Assembly (NCBI GenBank): GCA_032027005.1
Contig: JAVSMW010000006.1
Coordinates: forward strand, 210,565 to 239,440
Length of the DNA: 28,876 bases
Source: JAVSMW01 sp032027005
GTDB taxonomy: Bacteria; Bacillota; Thermincolia; Thermincolales; UBA2595
Reading direction: 5' to 3'
The notes under the pieces were generated by a model. The model did no database searches, was not told the origin of the DNA, and was given only the letters and a program-made list of their open reading frames with translations. The first letter of the stretch is position 1; the number at the start of each line of letters is the position of its first letter. A program made the position numbers and the translations under genes. Positions 23,047-28,876 of the stretch are shown one piece after another.

Positions 23047-23509
23047 GCTCTTCCATAGAATCCCTTAGTTCCACCAAATGCATCTTCTCTTCTTCCAACA
23101 GCTTACTAAGGGCCTGTTTGACCTCAATAGAATGGGCCAGGTTATACATTTCCTGATAGAACAGGATGGCATCCTTTTCCGCCTGGATGCCTATGTTTAA
23201 GACGTCAGCAGGAGTTTTGATATGATCATCATTAACTTCCCCTGAAGAAGGAAATAAACCTGAATTGGCCAACATCCTCAAATACCTGTTTGACTCCTGT
23301 GAAACTAATTCCCCGGCATCCGGCAGATCCAACAGCTTTTTAAATATCCTGGCATGCTCTTTCTCCTCTTCCGCCAATCTCTTAAACATATCAGCTACTT
23401 CATTATCTTTAAACTTCCCGGCAGCCCAGGAATAAAAATTTTGCCCCTTCTCCTCCATCGTTAATGCCATTCTAGCTACATCACTTACTGTTAGTTCCGT
23501 AGTCTTCAC
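23027..23509 (-). CDS. Rubrerythrin-like ferritin-family protein
   Basis: This roughly 160-aa protein carries EExEHARIF and EEEKMHL, the two ExxH motifs of a diiron four-helix bundle, and additional glutamates in TMEEKGQNFY and QAEKDAILFY. There is no C-terminal rubredoxin domain. It probably acts in peroxide reduction or iron handling. The GTG at 23509 is preferred over a TTG at 23518 because GGGGGA lies 11 nt before it and only 2 nt before the TTG. It converges with and overlaps the amidohydrolase gene. Two 13-bp direct repeats (23577-23602) lie upstream. Confidence 0.78.
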   Translation of the reverse strand: MKTTELTVSDVARMALTMEEKGQNFYSWAAGKFKDNEVADMFKRLAEEEKEHARIFKKLLDLPDAGELVSQESNRYLRMLANSGLFPSSGEVNDDHIKTPADVLNIGIQAEKDAILFYQEMYNLAHSIEVKQALSKLLEEEKMHLVELRDSMEELRVIQV

Positions 23510-23576
23510 AAAAATCAAATCCCCCTTACTTATTGTCTTTTCCGCATATTATGTTTTCTGACCTCAACACCTTATA

Positions 23577-23602
23577 CGGTATGCCTCAACGGGATGCCTC
23601 AA
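23577..23602. repeat. Tandem 13-bp direct repeat upstream of the rubrerythrin-like gene
   Basis: CGGTATGCCTCAA and CGGGATGCCTCAA stand head to tail; a further CCTCAA lies at about 23562. The repeats sit where an activator or repressor of the minus-strand gene could bind. Confidence 0.45.
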
Positions 23603-23753
23603 TAGTTTTAATAGTTTTCATGTTATATTAGTTTTATGCAATATTCAATAATTATACTGAAAATATTTCTGGTAACTATCTCGACACTGGGGAATAATCC
23701 CTCTTATAAACCTTTGTACTTGGTAAAAACTAAAAGAAAAAGGAGGGCTTAAA

Positions 23754-24158
23754 TTGCAGGAACAAGACCCTACAACAAGTCAGGAACAAGGTCCAGTGTC
23801 AGGTAATGATGATTTGGTTCGACTGTGGCAGGAAATGGGTGCTTCTACCGGCAGTTTATTAGGTAGAATAATCGGTCTGACAGCCCAATATGGTCTCACT
23901 TCATACCAGCAAAATTTCGTTAAACCCTTGCAAGAATACAGCTCCAGAATCCCCGCCGCTCCCCCGGAACCTGGCGTCGCTCCTGATGTGAGACAACAAA
24001 CTTGGCGGGAAATGGGGCGGGAATATGGTGAAATGCTGGGTAATTCCATAGGCATGACCATGGATTTAATGATCAAGACACTGGAGAATGGTGCCCAGTC
24101 ATCAGTACCCGGCTATAATCAGCAGACTGATGGCAGCAGCAGCCAGGAACAAGAGTGA
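23754..24158 (+). CDS. Unrecognised 134-aa protein with internal repeat
   Basis: The TTG start is supported by AGGAGG 8 nt upstream. The protein has polar Gln/Ser-rich ends and two related helical segments, LWQEMGASTGSLLGRIIGLT (about 23-43) and TWREMGREYGEMLGNSIGMT (about 82-101). They share W-x-E-M-G-x(4)-G-x-x-L-G-x-x-I-G-x-T, so it arose by internal duplication. The glycine spacing suggests helix packing or weak membrane association. There is no signal peptide, and I do not recognise a family. Confidence 0.65.
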   Translation: MQEQDPTTSQEQGPVSGNDDLVRLWQEMGASTGSLLGRIIGLTAQYGLTSYQQNFVKPLQEYSSRIPAAPPEPGVAPDVRQQTWREMGREYGEMLGNSIGMTMDLMIKTLENGAQSSVPGYNQQTDGSSSQEQE

Positions 24159-24162
24159 ACTC

Positions 24163-24257
24163 GTTCAACTAAAGTTGAACATCGAGACTTCGGTGGGGGA
24201 GTCTACCCCCACCGAAGCGGAGTACGGGGAACCACTCCCACTTATAGAAGTGGGAGT
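24163..24257. repeat. Triple-hairpin element, second copy of a REP/IS-end family
   Basis: Three perfect stems follow each other: GTTCAACT/AGTTGAAC (24163-24180), a 12-bp CTTCGGTGGGGG stem (24188-24217) and ACTCCCACTT/AAGTGGGAGT (24234-24257). Read on the minus strand, the last hairpin and the GTTCAACT block parallel 1113-1173. It lies just after a small gene and before a minus-oriented terminator. Confidence 0.6.
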
Positions 24258-24284
24258 CTTACGATAGGATAAAGCGTATATAAG

Positions 24285-24352
24285 AAAAAACCGGCAGCAG
24301 GCTGAGCACTTTCCTTAAAGAAGAAAAATATGTGCTGTAACCTCTGCCGGTC
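24285..24352 (-). terminator. Terminator-like long hairpin pointing left
   Basis: On the minus strand ACCGGCAGAGG pairs with CCTGCTGCCGGT across a partly paired middle, and TTTTTTCTT follows directly. This is a good intrinsic terminator for leftward transcription from the nif-like promoter region, although no confident minus-strand gene precedes it. It may end a short non-coding RNA. Confidence 0.5.
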
Positions 24353-24417
24353 TCTGCGTACAATACTGTCCTGCCTTTCCAGCCTAAAATTTAAATCTCT
24401 CAAATAATTTTTTTTTG

Positions 24418-24445
24418 CTTTCAAGTCAAAACTTTCAAGTCAAAA
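24418..24445. repeat. Tandem 14-bp direct repeat upstream of the nif-like promoter
   Basis: CTTTCAAGTCAAAA occurs twice head to tail, ending 3 bp before the -35 box. This is a classical place for an activator binding site, though a chance duplication cannot be excluded. Confidence 0.5.
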
Positions 24446-24448
24446 CTA

Positions 24449-24490
24449 TTGATTTATTAAAAGTTTTCATGTATCATTTCTTAAATGATA
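24449..24490 (+). promoter_or_regulatory. Promoter and overlapping palindromic operator of the nif-like operon
   Basis: TTGATT (24449-24454) and TATCAT (24472-24477) are separated by 17 bp. The -10 box is the left half of the 8-3-8 inverted repeat TATCATTTCTTAAATGATA (24472-24490), so a bound protein would block polymerase. The AT-rich form resembles metal-regulator boxes, but the regulator is unknown. A further 14-bp palindrome, CTGTCCATGGACAG (24507-24520), lies in the roughly 120-nt leader. Confidence 0.6.
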
Positions 24491-24610
24491 ATTACAAGTA
24501 TTTATGCTGTCCATGGACAGAAGCTTTGTGAACTCGCATGAGGGAATCAAGACAAAAAATGTCATGGATTTCCTGCTGTAGAAATAGAACCGGAAAAGGA
24601 TGATCAATTT

Positions 24611-26815
24611 ATGAAGGAACTCGCAATTTACGGGAAAGGCGGCATCGGTAAATCGACGGTCAGCGCCAATCTGTCTGCTGCTCTTGCGCTTGCCGGACGG
24701 CGGGTGCTGCAGATAGGCTGCGACCCGAAGCACGATTCCACGAGACTCCTGACGCACGGAAAAAAGCTCACCACCGTCCTCGACTACATGCGGGTCACGA
24801 ATCCGCTGGATTACAGGCTTGAGGATATTTTGCTCCACGGTTTCGGCGGCATAGGGTGCGTGGAAGCGGGCGGACCAAAGCCCGGTGTCGGCTGCGCCGG
24901 TCGCGGTATCATCAGCACCTTCGAGCTGCTGAATCAATTTAAGCTGAAGGAACACTATGACACCGTTGTCTATGATGTGCTCGGGGACGTGGTGTGCGGC
25001 GGCTTTGCCGTGCCGATCCGCAAAGAATATGCTGATACCATATTTATCGTGGCCTCCGGCGAGTTTATGGCACTGTATGCCGCAAACAACATTCTGCGCG
25101 GCATCCGCAATTACGACAACGAGGAAAGACGCGTCGCCGGCATCGTGTACAACCGCCGCAATATCGAAGATGAAGATGGGCGCGTCAAGCGCTTCGCGCG
25201 CGCCGTCGGGCTGCCTGTATGCGCGGTCATTCCTCGCAGCGATGCCTTTACCCGTGCGGAAAAGGCGAATATGACCGTCGTTGAGCAAAATACTGACCAG
25301 GATGTCATAAACATTTTTTCAAAGCTTGCCCAAGCACTGGTAAGCGGCTGTGCGCTCTATGAGGCAAAACCCCTCACTGACGAAGAGCTTGAAAGTGTCG
25401 TGCTTGGCTGCGTGGAAACAGTTGCCTCACAAATGCCGGCTGCACCGGCACCCGCAGTCAAGGCTGCACCAACTCCTATGCAGCCGGAAATAGACCTCAC
25501 CGACCCGAACAGGTATCTCTCCAAAAACGTGATACGCAGCGAGCCGCTCCAGGGCTGCGCCTTCAATGGTGCCATATCCGCGAGCGTACAGATCGGGGAT
25601 GCCGTGATTTTAGCCCATTCGCCGAAGAGCTGCACCTACATCACATACCAGACCGTCAGCTCCACCGGACGGAGAGCGCTTTTCGAGCGCGGTACTCTGC
25701 TGCCGGTTTCCATAGCTCCGAATCTGGAATCTACCGAGATGGGCGAGACGGAGATGATTTTCGGCGGGATGGAGAAGCTTGCGGACAAAATCCTTGAGGT
25801 CAAGTCGCGTCAGCCGCGGGCGATCATCGTCGTAAGCGCTTGCCCGGCCGGAATAATTGGGGACGATGCCGACAGGGTCAGGCAGTTTTCCGAGCCGGGG
25901 CTGCCTGTCATCACCATCAAGGCGGATGGCAACATGGCCGGCGATTATCTGCAAGGGATGCTGATGTGTTATACCTCGCTGGCAAGGCAGATCATCCGGA
26001 AGGATACACCTGTCATACCGGACACTGTGAATGTGGTTTTTGAAAAAGCCGTCGTGACAAACACAAACGATAATTTCCGGATTATGAATGGTTTCCTGGA
26101 GCGTCTCGGCGTCAGGGTGAACTGCCGTTTCCTTTGTGAGTCGACCTTCGACAGCCTGGAAAACTTCTGCGCAGCGCAGCTTAACCTGCTGGCGCATAAG
26201 GATTATACGGGAAAGTTGCTGGAAGACTTTTTAACCCGTGAATACGGCTCCGTCTTTTTTGACAGGGCCTTTCCTGTGGGCTTTGCCGAGACAGAAGATT
26301 GGCTGCGTGGCGTGGCCGCATTTTTCGGCAGGCCTGAAGCCGCTGAAGCGATTATATCCGAGCACAGGGAGCAGTACGCACGCGAGGTGGAAGCCTTGAA
26401 ACCTCTCCTGGCGGGCAAAAAGCTCATGGTTATCACCTGTAACCATGAGCTGGACTGGATACTTAAGACAGCAATCGATGTCGGCATTGAGATCGTAAAA
26501 ATCGGGGTGCTGAATTTCTCACAGGATGAGGGCTTCCGCACAAGGCTTGGTGCACCTCTCCCGGTGGAGGAAAAATATAACAGTGATAACCGTGAAGCGG
26601 ACCTTATGCGCTACAGGCCGGACATCCTGCTCACAAACTATGCGTCCTCTATCGCGGACGAGGTCTTTGTGGCCGATACCATCCCTATGTGCCCCAATGT
26701 CGGCTTTTATTCGGGGCTTTTCATGGCAGGGCGGTGGGCGCGGCTTCTCCAATTGAACCTGAAGGGAGAGTGGAAGCAGGATGAGCGGCTATTTAAACAA
26801 TATTACGCCGGATAG
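24611..26815 (+). CDS. Nitrogenase-like NifH-NifD fusion protein
   Basis: This 734-aa single chain joins a reductase and a component-1 subunit. Residues 1-270 are NifH-like: P-loop GKGGIGKST (8-16), CDPKHDST, and C95 (PGVGCAGRG) and C129 (DVVCGGFA), the two ligands of the Fe-protein [4Fe-4S] cluster. A Pro/Ala linker (about 273-296) leads to a NifD/NifE-like domain (300-734). That domain has C316 (GCAFNG), C341 (SPKSC) and C411 (ACPAGIIGDD), the positions of the three P-cluster cysteines. The terminal region SGLFMAGRWARLL replaces the FeMo-cofactor histidine region of NifD, and no C275-like site is clear. Normally these are separate genes. The start follows GGAAAAGGA. It overlaps the NifK-like gene by 35 bp and is GC-richer than its surroundings. 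Substrate unknown. Confidence 0.88.
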   Translation: MKELAIYGKGGIGKSTVSANLSAALALAGRRVLQIGCDPKHDSTRLLTHGKKLTTVLDYMRVTNPLDYRLEDILLHGFGGIGCVEAGGPKPGVGCAGRGIISTFELLNQFKLKEHYDTVVYDVLGDVVCGGFAVPIRKEYADTIFIVASGEFMALYAANNILRGIRNYDNEERRVAGIVYNRRNIEDEDGRVKRFARAVGLPVCAVIPRSDAFTRAEKANMTVVEQNTDQDVINIFSKLAQALVSGCALYEAKPLTDEELESVVLGCVETVASQMPAAPAPAVKAAPTPMQPEIDLTDPNRYLSKNVIRSEPLQGCAFNGAISASVQIGDAVILAHSPKSCTYITYQTVSSTGRRALFERGTLLPVSIAPNLESTEMGETEMIFGGMEKLADKILEVKSRQPRAIIVVSACPAGIIGDDADRVRQFSEPGLPVITIKADGNMAGDYLQGMLMCYTSLARQIIRKDTPVIPDTVNVVFEKAVVTNTNDNFRIMNGFLERLGVRVNCRFLCESTFDSLENFCAAQLNLLAHKDYTGKLLEDFLTREYGSVFFDRAFPVGFAETEDWLRGVAAFFGRPEAAEAIISEHREQYAREVEALKPLLAGKKLMVITCNHELDWILKTAIDVGIEIVKIGVLNFSQDEGFRTRLGAPLPVEEKYNSDNREADLMRYRPDILLTNYASSIADEVFVADTIPMCPNVGFYSGLFMAGRWARLLQLNLKGEWKQDERLFKQYYAG

Positions 26816-28073
26816 CTTCTCCGGTATCGTTTTCGCCCTCGAAGGTGTCTCGCGGTCGGTAGTGTTAATAAACGGCCCTACGGGATGTAAGTTTTATCAT
26901 GCCTCGATCTCCGACAACCAGACCATCAGACAGTTTGAATTTGATCCGCTCAATTATCCGGAAAAGTGGTATTTCGGACAGCCCCGCGTGCCATGCACCT
27001 ATTTGGACAGCGGCGATTACATTTACGGCAGCAAGGATAAGCTGACAGAGGCACTGGAATTCTTCCGCGACAACGTATCCTTTGAGCTTCTGTGCATCGT
27101 CAATTCGCCTGGCGCCGCACTGATCGGCGACGACCTTAGAGGCATCGCCGGGCAGATCATTCCGGACAAGCCGGTTATCGTCATCGAAACGCCGGGCTTT
27201 TCCAGCGATATCTGTACCGGCTATGAAGCGGCGGCAATCGAGCTTTTCAAGCAAATACCCATCCCTGAACCGGCGCGGCTGGAACCGAAAACGGTAAATA
27301 TTTTAGGGCTTCCCATTTTTCATAAATATTACGCCGGCGATATCGCCGAGCTTAAACGCCTCATGGAGCTTTGCAGCATCTCCGTGAACTGCGTCATCTG
27401 TGCCGACTGCGATGTGGAGAGCATCCGGAGCGTTCCCGGAGCAGCTTTGAATATTGTGATCCATCCCGAGTACGGAGTGAAAACGGCTCAATACCTGAAG
27501 GAACGGTACGGCACTCCGCTTTATATCTGCGACGGGCCGCCGGTCGGCTTTGCCGCAACGGAAAAGCTGATGGGCGATCTTTGCGCTATTCTGGATGGTG
27601 ATATTTCCCCTTTTTCACATGACAGCGGACGGGCGCGCGCAAGGGCATATTCATATATCTCTAAGATCAACTCGCTGACGGGACTGCCGAAGGGCGTCAA
27701 TTTCGCGGTTGAAGGCACATACTCCGAGCTGTATGCTTATACCGACTTTCTTGTCAGGTATTTCGGTATGATTCCGGAATGCTTAAACGTGCTAAATGAG
27801 CGGAGCGATTTCTTCAAAAGCCGTCTGCTCGGCCTGCTGGACGGGTTTAATCTGCCCCAGGTGCTTGCCCGGGATATTCTGGAGACTAAAAGCGAGCTGG
27901 TCTTCGCCTGCGGCAACACGATAGGGAGGCTGAAGCTGAAGAAGCATATTTTTTCAGGCATCGAAATATCCCTGCCTTCCATCGGCTATATCGATGTGAT
28001 CCCCAAAACGCATCTTGGTATTCAAGGCGCGCTCCTGCTGACGGAACAAGTACTAAATGGGCTGATTTTTTAA
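26781..28073 (+). CDS. NifK-like nitrogenase component 1 subunit, degenerate cluster site
   Basis: This 430-aa protein of the nitrogenase component 1 superfamily is the likely partner of the fusion upstream, and its ATG lies inside that gene. The three-domain fold is suggested by INGPTGCKFYH (C36), IVNSPGAALIGDDL (105-119) and GPPVGFAATEKLM. Of the three usual cluster cysteines only C36 is kept. The third is replaced at S109 in NSPGAALIGDD. The first falls in PDSFSG, where D11 or S12 stands. A shared cluster held by three cysteines of the D-like domain and one residue here, as in DPOR where BchB gives an Asp, is possible. No cofactor-binding histidine or NifB-type gene is nearby. Confidence 0.85.
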   Translation: MSGYLNNITPDSFSGIVFALEGVSRSVVLINGPTGCKFYHASISDNQTIRQFEFDPLNYPEKWYFGQPRVPCTYLDSGDYIYGSKDKLTEALEFFRDNVSFELLCIVNSPGAALIGDDLRGIAGQIIPDKPVIVIETPGFSSDICTGYEAAAIELFKQIPIPEPARLEPKTVNILGLPIFHKYYAGDIAELKRLMELCSISVNCVICADCDVESIRSVPGAALNIVIHPEYGVKTAQYLKERYGTPLYICDGPPVGFAATEKLMGDLCAILDGDISPFSHDSGRARARAYSYISKINSLTGLPKGVNFAVEGTYSELYAYTDFLVRYFGMIPECLNVLNERSDFFKSRLLGLLDGFNLPQVLARDILETKSELVFACGNTIGRLKLKKHIFSGIEISLPSIGYIDVIPKTHLGIQGALLLTEQVLNGLIF

Positions 28074-28117
28074 ATCTATGAAAATCAGCAAGCTTTTACT
28101 TTGCCGGCTGCAATTAT

Positions 28118-28168
28118 AAAGGGAGTGTCGCACAACTACTTTTTAAGTAGTTAGCGACACTCCCTTTT
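28118..28168 (+). terminator. Strong terminator of the nif-like operon
   Basis: AAAGGGAGTGTCGC (28118-28131) pairs with GCGACACTCCCTTT (28154-28167), with a second stem AACTACTT/AAGTAGTT inside, followed by TT. The A and T runs on both sides make it bidirectional, so it also suits the minus-strand gene to the right. Confidence 0.85.
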
Positions 28169-28217
28169 TGTGTGAATAAAGCCGCCACTTCAGTTCTCTT
28201 CATAAACTGATTTTATT

Positions 28218-28727
28218 TCAGGGGCTGGCATAAAAAGGGCTTACAGAATCCTGCTGAGGGCCAACAGTTACCGGATCCTGGCGGTTATTATTCTGCCCAG
28301 GCTGTGGTGTAACATAGAAACCCTGGCTCTGAGCCTGGTTTTGCTGCCCCTGGTTCTGCCCCAGGTTTTGCCACTGGTTTTGCCCCTGGTTCTGCCCCTG
28401 GCTCTGTCCCTGGTAGGGCTGCCCTTGTTGAGCCGGCATCATCATGGGCAACGGCATCATCATCGGCGGCGTCGGCATCATCATTGGGGGCGATGGCATC
28501 ATCACCGGCGGGGCCGGCATCATCATCGGCGGCGATGGCATCATGACCGGGGGCATCATTGGGACAATCGGCATCATTACCGGGGGCGTCGGGACCACCA
28601 TCGGTGGTGTCGGGACCGGCATTGGCGGAGCTGGAACTGCCATCGGTGGAGTCGGAAACATAACAGGCATCGCAAAATTCTGATTGGTCTTCTGTGTGGT
28701 GTGCTGTTGACTGTTTTGCAAATTCAC
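28218..28727 (-). CDS. Pro/Met-rich and Gln/Asn-rich low-complexity protein
   Basis: This 169-aa protein has a GTG start preceded by AAGAAGGTG on the minus strand, which supports this frame over the Gly/Ile-rich frames opposite. Residues about 25-97 are a roughly 7-residue repeat, P-x-P-P-M-M-M with variants (PSPPMMM, PAPPVMM, PTPPMMM). Residues about 98-137 are Gln/Gly/Asn-rich (QGQSQGQNQGQNQ). There is no signal peptide. Candidates are a spore-coat or other structural protein; the clustered methionines could also bind Cu(I). The repeats invite slippage, so length may vary between strains. I do not recognise a named family. Confidence 0.65.
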   Translation of the reverse strand: MNLQNSQQHTTQKTNQNFAMPVMFPTPPMAVPAPPMPVPTPPMVVPTPPVMMPIVPMMPPVMMPSPPMMMPAPPVMMPSPPMMMPTPPMMMPLPMMMPAQQGQPYQGQSQGQNQGQNQWQNLGQNQGQQNQAQSQGFYVTPQPGQNNNRQDPVTVGPQQDSVSPFYASP

Positions 28728-28809
28728 TAAATAACACCTTCTTTACATATAATCATTCTATTATTTAGGTGTTACCCGCTTGCCACTACAATATAACTGG
28801 AATGTTTTA

Positions 28810-28876
28810 CCGCTTGACACTCCCCATGTCTAAAGCCAGGGGATTCTTGGGTGATTAAACGCCAGTCCATTTCTGG
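28810..28876. mobile_element. IS200/IS605-type end at the window edge
   Basis: CTTGACACTCCCC followed by TCTAAAGCCAGGGGATTCTTGG is the hairpin-bearing form typical of IS200/IS605 element ends (CCCC...CTAAAG...GGGGATTC). The element, if present, continues beyond the window. Confidence 0.5.

Noticed and set aside
24242..24424. A 60-aa minus-strand frame
   Set aside because: It runs through two hairpins and a terminator, has no ribosome binding site and no family pattern.
24467..25288. Long minus-strand open frame opposite the nif-like fusion
   Set aside because: It is antisense to well-supported NifH motifs and has no domain pattern; open frames on the other strand are common in GC-rich coding DNA.
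24611..28073. A true N2-fixing nitrogenase
   Set aside because: The cofactor-ligand region is not conserved, the K-like subunit lacks two cluster cysteines, and no nifB/E/N genes are present.
28341..28730. His/Arg-rich and Gly/Ile-rich plus-strand frames over the low-complexity gene
   Set aside because: They are products of the same nucleotide repeat read in other frames. Only the minus-strand frame has a well-placed ribosome binding site and a sensible Pro/Gln-rich product.

Overview
The window looks like the chromosome of an anaerobic, probably acetogenic or methylotrophic, spore-forming Firmicute of the Peptococcaceae/Desulfitobacteriia kind. The grounds are strong purine-rich ribosome binding sites, frequent GTG and TTG starts, tRNAs with encoded CCA, corrinoid-dependent methyltransferases, electron-transfer-flavoprotein remnants and rubrerythrin-type proteins. 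The genus is inference; no 16S or marker gene is present.

Region 1 (about 138-8684, all plus strand) is a compact methyl-transfer locus. In order it encodes a methyltetrahydrofolate:corrinoid methyltransferase, a corrinoid protein, a UROD-family methyltransferase, a 47-residue small protein, an MFS transporter, a second corrinoid protein, a GntR/UTRA regulator, a [2Fe-2S]/ASKHA corrinoid reductive activator and a MetH-activation-domain-like protein. A methylated substrate would be imported, demethylated onto cobalamin and the methyl group passed to tetrahydrofolate. An 18-bp palindrome upstream of the first gene, partly repeated before the second corrinoid gene, is a candidate operator for the GntR protein.

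Region 2 (8685-11807) holds a membrane-anchored TPR protein, a long-form serine hydroxymethyltransferase and two tRNA-Leu genes. Region 3 (11433-17740) is a mobile-element and deletion zone. It contains three copies or fragments of one IS1182-like element beside the tRNA-Leu 3' ends, a truncated three-gene-type transposon, an etfB/etfA scar truncated at both sides, and two consecutive toxin-antitoxin modules (VbhA-Fic and RelB-RelE-like). Two undetermined bases (N at 11563 and 17740) mark places where the assembly should be distrusted.

Region 4 (17131-24158) holds an orphan caspase-like protein, two ferritin-like diiron proteins, two amidohydrolases, an amino-acid permease broken by one in-frame TGA, a tRNA-Pro and a small unrecognised protein.

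Region 5 (24418-28167) is the most unusual. It is a visibly more GC-rich two-gene transcription unit encoding a single-chain fusion of a NifH-like Fe protein with a NifD-like component, translationally coupled to a degenerate NifK-like partner. It has its own promoter, a palindrome over the -10 box, and a strong terminator. It looks like a nitrogenase-like reductase of unknown substrate rather than a nitrogenase. The window ends with a Pro/Met- and Gln/Asn-rich low-complexity protein and an IS200/IS605-type end.
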